A stretch of DNA of 64,000 bases, from assembly GCA_947503775.1 (NCBI GenBank), contig CANNFE010000008.1:62001-126000 (forward strand), read 5' to 3'. The notes under the pieces are model-generated. The model worked only from the letters and a program-made list of their open reading frames with translations. It did no database searches and was not told the origin of the DNA. Shown here in pieces: positions 1-8,429 of this stretch. Every line of letters begins with the position of its first letter. Position 1 is the stretch's first letter. The stretch is from an uncultured Paracoccaceae bacterium. Its GTDB lineage: Bacteria > Pseudomonadota > Alphaproteobacteria > Rhodobacterales > Rhodobacteraceae. Made by a program: the position numbers and the translations under genes.

Positions 1-569
1 AAGAGCTCGTTTGCGGCATCGGCAAGCTCGAGGCTGTAGGTGCCGCTATGGAGGGTGTCGTTGCCGCCGGTGCCGTAGACGATGTTTTCGCCGTTGAGGT
101 AGTAGTTCAGCCAGCCCGCGACGTCGTCGACGCGTTCGTTCTGGTCGCCATCCTCGTTGCGGAAGCGACCGTCCTTCACCTCGAAGCCGACATGGTAGAT
201 CGCGTCGGCGACGGTATCGACGAATTTGCGGCCCTGGAATTTGAGAGTGCCGCCGTCGCCCTGAACGAGGTGAAAGCCGGTTTCGACCCGGCCTTCGTCA
301 TTGCCGTGGCCGTCGACGAAGTCGGCGTAAAGGTCGGGGTTTTGCCGGATATAGGCGCTGACCTTGATCAGGTCCTGCGGTGTCAGCTTGCCGTCGGCAT
401 TGACGCCTGTGGCGCGGATCGCTTCGAGGATCACGCCGTTCATCAGATAGGCGGCGTCGATGCCGCCTTGCAGATCGGCGGCTGAAATCCTGTCGGTCAG
501 CGTCTTGTCTCTTGCAACGTCGGAGGCGATGGCTTCGAGGCCGGGGGCGCTCGTGGCTCTCTGGGGCAT
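1..569 (-). CDS. RTX-type calcium-binding protein, N-terminal part (runs off the window)
   Basis: An open frame starts at ATG 569 and continues past base 1, giving 189 codons. It begins MPQRATSAPGLEAIASDV. Near the visible end is a glycine/aspartate nonapeptide-like motif, YGTGGNDTLHSGTYSLE, which is the RTX calcium-binding signature. No signal peptide is visible, which fits type I secretion by a C-terminal signal; that end is outside the window. The first 160 residues form an acidic domain often placed before RTX repeats in Rhodobacteraceae surface or secreted proteins. Its catalytic role, if any, cannot be told from this part. The RTX assignment rests on the single visible repeat. Confidence 0.6.
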   Translation of the reverse strand, partial: MPQRATSAPGLEAIASDVARDKTLTDRISAADLQGGIDAAYLMNGVILEAIRATGVNADGKLTPQDLIKVSAYIRQNPDLYADFVDGHGNDEGRVETGFHLVQGDGGTLKFQGRKFVDTVADAIYHVGFEVKDGRFRNEDGDQNERVDDVAGWLNYYLNGENIVYGTGGNDTLHSGTYSLELADAANEL

Positions 570-797
570 GGTTTAACCTTTTGAACAGTTCACCCCATGC
601 GAGTGCCTGAGCCGGTTAGGTCTGAGAAGCCGCACTGCAGCATTCCAGCGGGATCGGCGGATTTATGATTAACGGTGCGCTTTTCGGACGATAATCTGCC
701 GAAAGGCGGGCGATTATTTCCAGGATCGCAAAAGTGGCGCCGGGCTACTCGAGAGGTAGATTCATCTACAGATAGAAGGGGTTAACGGCATTTTCCG

Positions 798-1793
798 TCA
801 GGGGTGGAGATGCGGGGGATCTGCGATTTCGGTGACGGGCAGGCGGGAGCGGTCCGGGGCCTCGGTCGGGGTCGGGCCGAGGCGCAAGGCGGCGATCAGG
901 CGGCTGGCGGGCAGGTTCAGCTCGGCAAGAAGGCGCGCCTCGCTGCCGGGATCGTCGACGAGGACAGACATGGGCCAGCTGGCGAAGCCGCACGCGGCCA
1001 TGGCGAGCGCCGCGCGGTAGTAGCGGCGCCCGGCTTCGAGCGCGGGAAGGTCCTGCGGAACGGAGAGAAAGGCCACGGCCGAGGCGGTTTCGGTGATGTC
1101 CTTTTCGGCGGTGAACCCCTTGGCGAGGCCGAGCCGGTCGAGCGGGGCGAAAAGGCCAAAGAAAGCGCCCATGAAGGCCGCTTGCCAGCGCGGCAGGCCA
1201 AGAGCGCGGGCATTGAGGCCGTCGCGGCTCCAATCCGGGTGGCGCTTGGAGAGGCGGGTCCAGGACAGCAGCTCTTTGCGGAAGGCAGGGTTCTGCAGAA
1301 GACGATGGGAGAGGGCGTCGTTTTGGGCGGCGATCTCGGTGATGCGCGATCTATTCGTGATCAGGTGAACGTCCGGATCGGTAGCCGCCCAGGTGGTGAG
1401 GGCCTGGAGCTGGCCCGGATCGGCCGGGGCGAAGGGCCTGCGATAGGTCAGGCGCGCGGACACGGCAGAGGCCAGCGGGTCGGGTTCGGCATATCCGCCG
1501 AGCGTGATCCGGGCGAGCGGTTCCGTGATCTGCGTGCCGAGCGGTGTGACCTGGGCGGCATGACCCTCTCCGGCGAGAGCGATGACCATGCCTTCGAGCG
1601 CGGTGCCGCAGCTGAGGATAAGATCGTGGTGCGAGGGATCGGCAACGGGCAGAGCGGCGCTTGGCGCGCAATGGAGCGTGATCGTGCCGTCGGGGGACAG
1701 CCTCCAGCGGGCGGGCTGGGTGTTGTGGACCGTGGGGGCGAGGGAGGCCTCGGCCACGCAGGTCAGGAAGGTGTCGTGGTCGAGGACGGTCAT
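798..1793 (-). CDS. Acg-type nitroreductase-family FMN oxidoreductase
   Basis: 331 residues starting at ATG 1793, whose ATGA overlaps the stop of the preceding GNAT gene. The N-terminal motif APTVHNTQPARWRL matches the FMN-binding signature of the Acg/Rv3131-like branch of the nitroreductase fold (usually SVHNTQPWRW). A second half with LTYRRPFAP and ASWPMSVLVDD is also typical of this branch. Family members bind FMN and use NAD(P)H, but many have no known substrate. It is the last gene of a translationally coupled five-gene operon with a ThiF-like adenylating enzyme and two GNATs. A redox step on a small-molecule or peptide product is inferred from that context, not shown. Confidence 0.72.
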   Translation of the reverse strand: MTVLDHDTFLTCVAEASLAPTVHNTQPARWRLSPDGTITLHCAPSAALPVADPSHHDLILSCGTALEGMVIALAGEGHAAQVTPLGTQITEPLARITLGGYAEPDPLASAVSARLTYRRPFAPADPGQLQALTTWAATDPDVHLITNRSRITEIAAQNDALSHRLLQNPAFRKELLSWTRLSKRHPDWSRDGLNARALGLPRWQAAFMGAFFGLFAPLDRLGLAKGFTAEKDITETASAVAFLSVPQDLPALEAGRRYYRAALAMAACGFASWPMSVLVDDPGSEARLLAELNLPASRLIAALRLGPTPTEAPDRSRLPVTEIADPPHLHP

Positions 1794-2881
1794 AGCGCTT
1801 TGCGGAAAAGATGAAGGCGTTGCAGTCGGCGCGCGCCGATCTTTTCGGGCTGGCGCAGGCTGGCCTCGTTGACGTCGGCGATCCAGGTGCCGCCGACGGT
1901 CTTGTAGCCGGCCTTGAGCGCGGCGCGGGAGATGCGATCGATCATCAGCGGGGTCAGGCCTTTGCCCTGCCAGTCGGGATGGACGCCGTAATAGATCACC
2001 ACGGCGCGGTCGTTTGTCATGCGGTGGCGCAGGTAATGCCACGGGGCCAGCGGGCCGAGGCGCGATTTCATGCGCCTGAGCAAGGGATTGAGGTCGGGAA
2101 TGCAGATCAACGCGCCGATCGCCCGGCCGTCATGGTGCAGGATCGCGGAGAGGCGTTTGTCCATGACCCATTTGAGGTCCTTGGCCTGGAAGTCGTATTC
2201 CTCTTTGCTGACGGGCACGAACAACGGGTTGTCCGCGAAGCTGATATTGAGGATCTGGCGCGCCTCTTCGAGCCGGGCGGGCAGGGTTCGGCGGGTGATC
2301 GGGGCAAAGATCACGCCCTTCGGAGGTTGGCGTTCGGGGCCCGCATGGGCGTGCCATGCGGGCAGGTCGGTCTCATAGGTGCTCATCGGGAAGATCTGGG
2401 AAAAGCCGTTCGCTTTGAGCTGGAGGGCGGCGTGCGGCGGGCTCCACATGCAGTCGGAGAAGACCTGTGCGTCGAAGCCGCCCGTCTGCACGCCGATCAT
2501 CTGCATCGCGGTCAGGTTGAAGTTGCCGGTCAGGCTGGTGAAGCCGCGTTTGCGGGCCCAGTCTTCGGCAGCGGTGAGAAGCAGCGTGGCGGCCTCGGGG
2601 TCGCTGGCGCAGTCGAAATAGCCAAAATAGGCGGATGTCTGGTTATGGAGCGTGTTGGAGGCCGCATGGATATGGGCGGTCAGGCGGCCGATGGGGCGAC
2701 CGTCGCGGTGGGCGGTGTAGAGCGTGATCTGGTCCGGGCTGTCGAAGAGCGGGTTTTCGGCTGCCGAGACAAAGCGCCTGAGGTCGGATTTGAGTGGGGA
2801 GACGTAGGGCGTGCCCTCGTAGATCTCGAACGGGACCTGAAAGAAGGCGTCAAAGTCGTCTTCGCGCAAGGTGAGGGTCAT
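1790..2881 (-). CDS. Long GNAT-fold N-acyltransferase (YghO-like)
   Basis: 363 residues from ATG 2881, overlapping the upstream membrane-protein gene by 4 bp. The N-terminal pattern EGTPYVSPLKSDLRRF followed by ENPLF and GRPIGRLTAHI resembles the long YghO-type GNAT proteins. The C-terminal half carries a clear acetyl-CoA-binding motif A, YYGVHPDWQGKGLTPLMID. It would transfer an acyl group from acyl-CoA (or acyl-ACP) to an amine; the acceptor is unknown. A longer frame extends upstream, but that extension lies inside the neighbouring gene and is arginine/proline-rich shadow sequence, so the internal ATG is chosen. It is part of the five-gene overlapping operon. Confidence 0.7.
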   Translation of the reverse strand: MTLTLREDDFDAFFQVPFEIYEGTPYVSPLKSDLRRFVSAAENPLFDSPDQITLYTAHRDGRPIGRLTAHIHAASNTLHNQTSAYFGYFDCASDPEAATLLLTAAEDWARKRGFTSLTGNFNLTAMQMIGVQTGGFDAQVFSDCMWSPPHAALQLKANGFSQIFPMSTYETDLPAWHAHAGPERQPPKGVIFAPITRRTLPARLEEARQILNISFADNPLFVPVSKEEYDFQAKDLKWVMDKRLSAILHHDGRAIGALICIPDLNPLLRRMKSRLGPLAPWHYLRHRMTNDRAVVIYYGVHPDWQGKGLTPLMIDRISRAALKAGYKTVGGTWIADVNEASLRQPEKIGARRLQRLHLFRKAL

Positions 2882-4041
2882 TGGGGATCTCCGCCTCTGA
2901 GGCGCCATGCGGCCGCAGCCAGAAGCGCCTTGACCTGAGCGGTGGATTCGACGGGCGCCAGCGTCAGGCCGATCAGGCGGAGCGGATCGGTGCCCGTGGC
3001 CAGAAGGTGGGTGCTGCCGGAGCGGCGCAGGAGTTCCGTCATCTGATCGGCGATATCCTCGTCCGCGCGGGTGCTGCGGCTGGCGGACCAAAGCGGGGAG
3101 CGCGCTAGGGCGCGGGCCAGCGCGGGGCGGTCGAACTCTTCGAGGGCGGGGCCTTCGATCACCACGGGGTCGTGGCTGGCCAGCTGGGTTTGCAGCGCGG
3201 TTTCGGTCGAAAGGTCGGGACCCAGCGTCAGGAAGGTCGTCAGCCGGTCCGCGAGGCTGCCGGCGCGCAGGCGCAGCGCCTCTCCGAGGCTGGCGGAGAA
3301 GAGCAGGATGGCCAGAAGCGTGGCGGCGAGGATGGTATAGGCGGCCAGTCCGCTTGTCAGGAGCGCCGCGCTGCCCAGGGCAAGGGCGGAGAGCACGCCG
3401 AGCGACAGGAGCGCGGAGGTGGGATTGGCCGTCCAACTGGCCGAGGAGACGGCGAGCCAGATGCCGATCAGCACAACAAGGGCCGAAAGGTGCAGAGGTG
3501 GGCCGAGTTGCAGGAAGGTGAAATCGGTCGCGATGAGCGGCGCGGAGAGCAGAACCAGCAGGCCGTAGGCGCGCAGAAGGCGCAGTTGCGCGAGGGTCAG
3601 ATCGTCCGCGCCCCGCCAGAGCAGGATCGCGGCCGAGACGAGCGAGGCGATCTGAAAAAGGAGAAGCGCGGGCAGATAGACCGGGGCGGCGCTGTCGGGC
3701 AGGGTGAATGCGCCGAGCATCAGAAGCGGCGTGCCGATGGCGAGAAAGCGCTTGAGGCTGCGAGGCGCGTGGCGGGCCAGCGCGGCCTCGGCCAGCAGGG
3801 TGATCGCAAGCGGGATCAGGGCGGCGGTGGCCAGAAGGATGCGGTCGGCCACGTCCCAGCCGGTCAGCCAGGCGGGGATGCGCAGCAGGAAGAACACTCC
3901 GAAGAGGCCGGTCAGAAAGCGCAGCATCTTCAGGAGCCGCCCGGTCAGGCCAGCGTCTCTCAGTCGTCCGCGGAGGCCGAGAAAGGCAAGACCCGCGAGG
4001 CCCGAGATCAGGCAGTCCGCATAGAGTGCGGTCGGGGTCAT
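2878..4041 (-). CDS. Polytopic membrane protein of unknown function
   Basis: 387 residues from ATG 4041, whose ATGA overlaps the stop of the ThiF-like gene. About nine hydrophobic helices are visible between residues 7 and 252 (for example around 42-60, 67-87, 121-142, 183-203, 231-252). A soluble, charged C-terminal tail of about 130 residues follows and is predicted to be cytoplasmic. I recognise no family motif. Its place between a ThiF/E1-like enzyme and a GNAT in a tightly coupled operon suggests that the operon's substrate or product is membrane-associated, or that this protein anchors or exports it. That role is inference only. Confidence 0.65.
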   Translation of the reverse strand: MTPTALYADCLISGLAGLAFLGLRGRLRDAGLTGRLLKMLRFLTGLFGVFFLLRIPAWLTGWDVADRILLATAALIPLAITLLAEAALARHAPRSLKRFLAIGTPLLMLGAFTLPDSAAPVYLPALLLFQIASLVSAAILLWRGADDLTLAQLRLLRAYGLLVLLSAPLIATDFTFLQLGPPLHLSALVVLIGIWLAVSSASWTANPTSALLSLGVLSALALGSAALLTSGLAAYTILAATLLAILLFSASLGEALRLRAGSLADRLTTFLTLGPDLSTETALQTQLASHDPVVIEGPALEEFDRPALARALARSPLWSASRSTRADEDIADQMTELLRRSGSTHLLATGTDPLRLIGLTLAPVESTAQVKALLAAAAWRLRGGDPQ

Positions 4042-4907
4042 GGGGCCATCATCTTTGCGAGCTTGCGGCGGACGATGGGGCGCAGGATCGCTGAAATGAG
4101 CGCGTTCCGCGGACGTTCGACGCGGGCGCGGTAGGGGTTGAGGAACCAGCCGCGGCAATCGGTTTTGCTGGGCGTGCCGGTCAGGATGTTCAGCGCCTCG
4201 TAGGCCATGAGCATGCCGGAGGTGAGGACCATCGGCGCGAAGGACATGCGCGAGCGGCGGCCTGCCGCGACCTCTCCGGCGAGGTCCAGATCGATATGGA
4301 AGGCGGAGGCGCTGTGGACGAGGATGTATTCGGCCTCGGCGCGGAAGGCGTCGTTGCGCTGGTCTTCTGTGAGGGCATTCCAGGCGGTTTGGGCTGTTGG
4401 GTAGCCGAGCCGGATCTCGGGGGCGGGATCGGTCGGGCGCGTGACGTAAACCGACGGGAGCGGCGAGGCGTAGCTGTCGATCACGGGTTTGCCGTGGTCC
4501 TTGGCGGTCCGGTAGAGCAGGAGTGAGGCGCCCAGATCGTCGGTGCCGTTGACCACGATATCCGTGCCGGAGACGATGCGGTCTGCCTGATCGGTCCAGT
4601 CGCCGTGAAGGACCTCGAGCTCAATCTCGGGGTTGATCTGCCTGAGCTGGTCCGCTGTCGCTTCGGCTTTGTGCTGGCCGATCGTGGCGAGATTGGCGAA
4701 GACCTGGCGGTTGAGGTTCGAGAGCTCGAACGCGTCGAGATCGCAGATCGTCAGGCGGCCGACGCCTGCGCGGGCCAGCGCCAGGATGACCGCGCCGCCC
4801 ATGCCGCCGGTGCCGCAGACGAAGACATGGGCGCGGCGCAGCGCCTCTTGCTGGGCGGGGGTGACGAAGCCGATATTGCGGGTCGTGAATTCGGCGTAGT
4901 CAAACAT
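4038..4907 (-). CDS. ThiF/E1-like adenylyltransferase
   Basis: 289 residues from ATG 4907. The Rossmann-type ATP site is complete: VFVCGTGGMGGAVILALARA, then LTICDLDAFELSNLNRQVFA with the acidic and arginine residues that activate a carboxylate, then VVNGTDDLGASLLLYRTA. Such enzymes adenylate the C-terminal carboxylate of a ubiquitin-like protein, a peptide or a small acid. Unlike classical ThiF/MoeB it has only three cysteines (31, 55 and about 263) and no paired CxxC zinc motifs. No ThiS/MoaD-like partner is encoded nearby, so thiamine or molybdopterin synthesis is unlikely. It overlaps its upstream neighbour by 8 bp and its downstream neighbour by 4 bp. Confidence 0.8.
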   Translation of the reverse strand: MFDYAEFTTRNIGFVTPAQQEALRRAHVFVCGTGGMGGAVILALARAGVGRLTICDLDAFELSNLNRQVFANLATIGQHKAEATADQLRQINPEIELEVLHGDWTDQADRIVSGTDIVVNGTDDLGASLLLYRTAKDHGKPVIDSYASPLPSVYVTRPTDPAPEIRLGYPTAQTAWNALTEDQRNDAFRAEAEYILVHSASAFHIDLDLAGEVAAGRRSRMSFAPMVLTSGMLMAYEALNILTGTPSKTDCRGWFLNPYRARVERPRNALISAILRPIVRRKLAKMMAP

Positions 4908-5895
4908 GATCGGCCTTTCGGGCAGGGCGCAGGCCGTCCCAGCTGCGCCGGCTGTCGAGCCAGCTTGCGATGGGGACGGCCCAGGTCTGCACGATCGAGA
5001 AGAGCCCCGCGAAGAGGACGGCCTTGCGGGAGTCGCGCGGCACCTCCTTGAGCAGGTACTGGCGGGCGGTGGGCAGGTCCATCTGGCCGACCTGAAGGAT
5101 GTCGTCGCCGCGGTCATAGTCGAGCGTCTCGCGGCAGAGATCGTTGATATAGCCGTCGCGGTGGGGCGCGGCGTCGTCAAAGGCCTTTTTCATGGCGTCC
5201 GAGCCGCCGGTATAGGCGTTGCGAATGACGAAGCCGTCCTCTTCGAACCAGGCGTCGCCCCCGACACCGAAGGCGGAGCGGTGGTTGCGCATGACGCCGC
5301 GTGCGATGCGCAGGTGGCGGAAGCGGGGGCGGGCGCGTTTTCCGTCGGGATAGACGTCGGTGAAGGATTGCGCGACGCGGCCCACGACGGCGGGGACCTG
5401 ACTGACGCTGGTAATCCGCAAGGGGCGCAGGCCGCCGCGCAGAAAGAGAAGGACGACCGTCAGCCCGTAAAGGATCCACGAGACGCCCCGGCCCTGCGCA
5501 CCCGGGTCGACCATCGCGAGGCCCAGATGCAGGATCGGCGCGTCGATGGCCGGGTCCTGCAGATCGATCCAGCGCAGGGCGTTGAAGCCGATCAGCGCCC
5601 TGGTCTTGCGGTCGTAGACGAGGGTCAGGACGATATTGGCCCAGATCTCGGGGTCATCGAGAAAGACGCCGTAATCGAGCGCGCCGCGCGGTTCGACCGT
5701 GTAGGCGAGCGCGGTGACGTCGGCGCGCAGGCGGGCCTGCTCTTCGGGCGGCAGGCCAAGGCCGGGGCGGTCGTAGATGCAGGTTCGGTGAGGGCCGTTG
5801 ATCAGGGTCAGGCGCATGTGCCGCTGGGTGAGCGAGGAGAGAAGCGCGAGCGGGCTCATGCAGGCGCGCTTGGGCTTTGGCCCGCCGGGGGGCAT
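4900..5895 (-). CDS. GNAT-like acyltransferase, first gene of the ThiF operon
   Basis: Up to 331 residues. Motif LGLAMVDPGAQGRGVSWILY is a GNAT motif A (pyrophosphate loop for acyl-CoA), preceded by strand motifs such as LIGFNALRWIDL. The C terminus holds a hydrophobic stretch (AVLFAGLFSIVQTWAVPIAS) that could associate with the membrane. Three in-frame ATGs (5895, 5859, 5817) are possible and none has a clear ribosome-binding site. The 5859 start overlaps the stop of a 17-codon upstream ORF, so it may be the true one. Downstream genes overlap in series, so this gene probably leads the operon. The acceptor substrate is unknown. Confidence 0.68.
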   Translation of the reverse strand: MPPGGPKPKRACMSPLALLSSLTQRHMRLTLINGPHRTCIYDRPGLGLPPEEQARLRADVTALAYTVEPRGALDYGVFLDDPEIWANIVLTLVYDRKTRALIGFNALRWIDLQDPAIDAPILHLGLAMVDPGAQGRGVSWILYGLTVVLLFLRGGLRPLRITSVSQVPAVVGRVAQSFTDVYPDGKRARPRFRHLRIARGVMRNHRSAFGVGGDAWFEEDGFVIRNAYTGGSDAMKKAFDDAAPHRDGYINDLCRETLDYDRGDDILQVGQMDLPTARQYLLKEVPRDSRKAVLFAGLFSIVQTWAVPIASWLDSRRSWDGLRPARKADHV

Positions 5896-6041
5896 GGGAT
5901 GCGGGTCATTGGCGGGGAGGTCCTTTTGCTGCGCCCGGTCGGATCGGTTTTAGAGCGCGGCCCGGGACAAGAAAACGGTGGAAAATCGGACCATTTGATG
6001 GCCGTGCCGCTTCTGCCGCAGGATCGGCTGGCCTTTTGAGC

Positions 6042-6998
6042 CTAGCTGCCTGTGGCGGGCGCGGTCTGCGGGGCGGCAGGCGCGTCCTCTTCTTTTTTGC
6101 GGGCGCGGCGGGCCAGCTTGCGGAAAAGGCCGCGGCTCATCGGCTGGTCAAGCTGGACGCCCATGAAGAGCTCGTTCAGCCAGACGATCCGCCCCGCGAA
6201 CGGCGTGCCCGCGATACTGAGAGTGACGGTATCGCCGCGTTCATGGGCAACACCTGCAGGGCGTTCGACCTTGAGACCGCTGCGGCTGATGTCGGACGTG
6301 CGGACCGAAAGCGCCTGTCCATGAAGCGTAAGCCCGATATCGATCGCGACCGTCACGCGGCTGGCGCGGCGGCAGCCCTGCCTACGCTGGCGCAGCGCCT
6401 TGGCCAGCCGAGGTCCTGTGACAAGCCCGCCGATTAAAGCCGCGATTAGGATACCGGAGAGGATCGCCAGAAGCGGATTGTCCTGAAGGGTTTGCAGAGC
6501 GCGTGTCAGGGGGTTGCGGCTGGAGGCCAGCAGATCGACGCCGGTGCGCGTCTCCGGTCCGTCCTGCTGGCCGGAGACTTGCCCGGTGGCGCGCCGCGTG
6601 TCGGTCCGGCAGTCATAGGCCGCCAGGCGCCGCCCGATATCGGCAATGGCCGGATCCTTTACGAGGCTTCGCAACCGGCCGCGCAAAGGGCCGGGATGGG
6701 TGGCCTCAACCGACAGCAGCTCGGCGGCGTTCAAAAAGAGGATGATGTCGCTTTGGTAGAGAGTTAGGGACGTGCCTTGCAGCGCCCGCCTGACGCTGGC
6801 CTCGTTCAATGTCAGCAGATCGAATTGCAGGACATTGGCGGCATTCAGCTGGTCCGCACTGTCCAGCGCATCGATCAGGGTCTGATAGCTTGCATAGGCG
6901 CGGTCGAGCCGGTCGAGCGCCTCGCAGTCGCGCGCATGGATCGGGGCCGCGACGACGGAAATCGCGCAGAAAAGCAGCAAAAATCGCAGTTGGCTCAC
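6042..6998 (-). CDS. Membrane-anchored PilZ-domain protein
   Basis: 318 residues. Residues 1-22 look like a signal peptide or signal anchor (RFLLLFCAISVVAAPIHA). Residues 23-170 are predicted periplasmic with two cysteines (25 and 130). A transmembrane helix spans about 175-195, and a cytoplasmic PilZ domain follows. The c-di-GMP-binding signature is complete: R210-xxx-R214 (RRASR) and D236-x-S-xx-G241 (DISRSG). The protein therefore probably couples intracellular c-di-GMP to an envelope event through its periplasmic part; that output is inference. It lies divergently from fabF, with 177 bp between the two starts. Confidence 0.75.
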   Translation of the reverse strand: MSQLRFLLLFCAISVVAAPIHARDCEALDRLDRAYASYQTLIDALDSADQLNAANVLQFDLLTLNEASVRRALQGTSLTLYQSDIILFLNAAELLSVEATHPGPLRGRLRSLVKDPAIADIGRRLAAYDCRTDTRRATGQVSGQQDGPETRTGVDLLASSRNPLTRALQTLQDNPLLAILSGILIAALIGGLVTGPRLAKALRQRRQGCRRASRVTVAIDIGLTLHGQALSVRTSDISRSGLKVERPAGVAHERGDTVTLSIAGTPFAGRIVWLNELFMGVQLDQPMSRGLFRKLARRARKKEEDAPAAPQTAPATGS

Positions 6999-7175
6999 CG
7001 ATCTGTCCAGCCCGTTTCAAATCGCCTTAGGCATCGCAGACAAGCCTTAAAATCGGATGAATGCCCGCTTGCCTTCGCGCGACCGGCCTTGCCGCGAGGC
7101 GGGGTCAGGCTTGCGGGGCGGCGGGGCGGCGTATATCTCTGCGCCCTGACAGATACAGCCTGCGGAGAACGGGAC

Positions 7176-8429
7176 ATGAGGCGAGTCGTTGTGACAGGGC
7201 TGGGGCTGGTGACGCCCTTGGCCGATGGGGTCGAAGCCAGCTGGAGCCGGATTCTCGAGGGCAAGTCGGGTGCCGGGACGATCACCCTTTTCGATCCGAG
7301 CAAGCTGGCGACGACTTATGCCTGCGAGGTTCCGCGCGAGGGCGAGGGGGCGTTCAACCCTGACACCTACATGGAGCCGAAGGAGCAGCGGAAGGTCGAC
7401 ACCTTCATCCTCTTTGGGATCGCCGCCGCCGAGCAGGCCGTGCGCGATGCCGGCTGGATGCCCGAGGATCGCGAGAGCCTCGAGCGGACCGGGGTTTTGA
7501 TCGGATCGGGGATCGGGGGGCTGAATTCGATTGCCAACACGGCGCTTTTGATGGCCGAGAAGGGGCCGCGACGGGTCTCTCCGTTCTTCGTGCCGGGCGC
7601 GCTGATCAATCTGATTTCGGGCCAGGTGAGCATCCGCTACGGATTCAAGGGGCCGAACCATTCGGTTGTCACCGCCTGCTCGACCGGCGCGCATGCGATC
7701 GGGGATGCCTCGCGGCTGATCCAGCATGGCGATGCGGATGTGATGATCGCGGGCGGCGCGGAAGCCGCGATTTGCGAGATCGGCATCGCGGGCTTTAACG
7801 CCTGCAAGGCGCTGAGCACCAAGCGGGGCGAGGACCCGCAAAAGGCCTCGCGGCCTTATGATGCGGACCGGGACGGCTTTGTCATGGGCGAAGGCGCGGG
7901 GATCGTGGTGCTTGAGGAATACGAACACGCCAAGGCGCGGGGCGCCCGGATCTATGCCGAGGTTCTGGGATACGGGCTGTCGGGGGATGCCTATCACATC
8001 ACCGCGCCGTCCGAGGATGGCGAAGGCGGCGAGCGGTCGATGCGCGCGGCGCTGAGGCATGCCGGTCTTGAGCCCGCCGATATCGATTACATTAATGCGC
8101 ATGGCACCTCGACCATGGCCGACACGATCGAGCTGGGCGCCGTCGAGCGTCTGATGGGCGAGGCGGCGAGCACGGTCACGATGTCCTCGACCAAAAGCGC
8201 GACGGGGCATCTTTTGGGCGCGGCCGGCGCGATCGAAGCGATCTTTTCGATCCTCGCGATCCGCGATCAGGTGGCGCCGCCGACGATCAATCTGGACAAT
8301 CCGGCCGTCGAGACGCCCGTCGATCTGGCGCCCAATGCCAAGCGCGAGCGGACGATCGATGTGGCGCTCTCGAACTCTTTCGGGTTCGGCGGAACGAATG
8401 CCAGCGTGATCTTCGGAAAGCCAAGCTGA
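7176..8429 (+). CDS. fabF: 3-oxoacyl-ACP synthase II (KAS II)
   Basis: 417 residues, full length. It condenses malonyl-ACP with acyl-ACP in the cytosol to elongate fatty acids. The thiolase-fold catalytic triad is present: Cys168 in TACSTGAHA, His309 in NAHGTST and His345 in SATGHLLGAAG, with Lys340 in STKSATG. The N-terminal RRVVVTGLGLVTPL is typical of FabF. The start at ATG 7176 is chosen because this motif follows directly; a longer frame upstream is shadow sequence. The stop overlaps the mltG start (ATGTGA-type junction at 8427-8431). acpP, often just upstream in related genomes, is not here; a PilZ gene occupies that side. Confidence 0.95.
   Translation: MRRVVVTGLGLVTPLADGVEASWSRILEGKSGAGTITLFDPSKLATTYACEVPREGEGAFNPDTYMEPKEQRKVDTFILFGIAAAEQAVRDAGWMPEDRESLERTGVLIGSGIGGLNSIANTALLMAEKGPRRVSPFFVPGALINLISGQVSIRYGFKGPNHSVVTACSTGAHAIGDASRLIQHGDADVMIAGGAEAAICEIGIAGFNACKALSTKRGEDPQKASRPYDADRDGFVMGEGAGIVVLEEYEHAKARGARIYAEVLGYGLSGDAYHITAPSEDGEGGERSMRAALRHAGLEPADIDYINAHGTSTMADTIELGAVERLMGEAASTVTMSSTKSATGHLLGAAGAIEAIFSILAIRDQVAPPTINLDNPAVETPVDLAPNAKRERTIDVALSNSFGFGGTNASVIFGKPS

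Noticed and set aside
804-1814. 336-codon plus-strand frame opposite the nitroreductase gene
   Set aside because: Low-complexity Gly/Arg/Ala composition; the minus strand carries the recognisable HNTQPARW motif.
4038-4907. thiF or moeB
   Set aside because: No zinc CxxC pairs, no thi or moa gene nearby, and the neighbours are GNATs and a nitroreductase.
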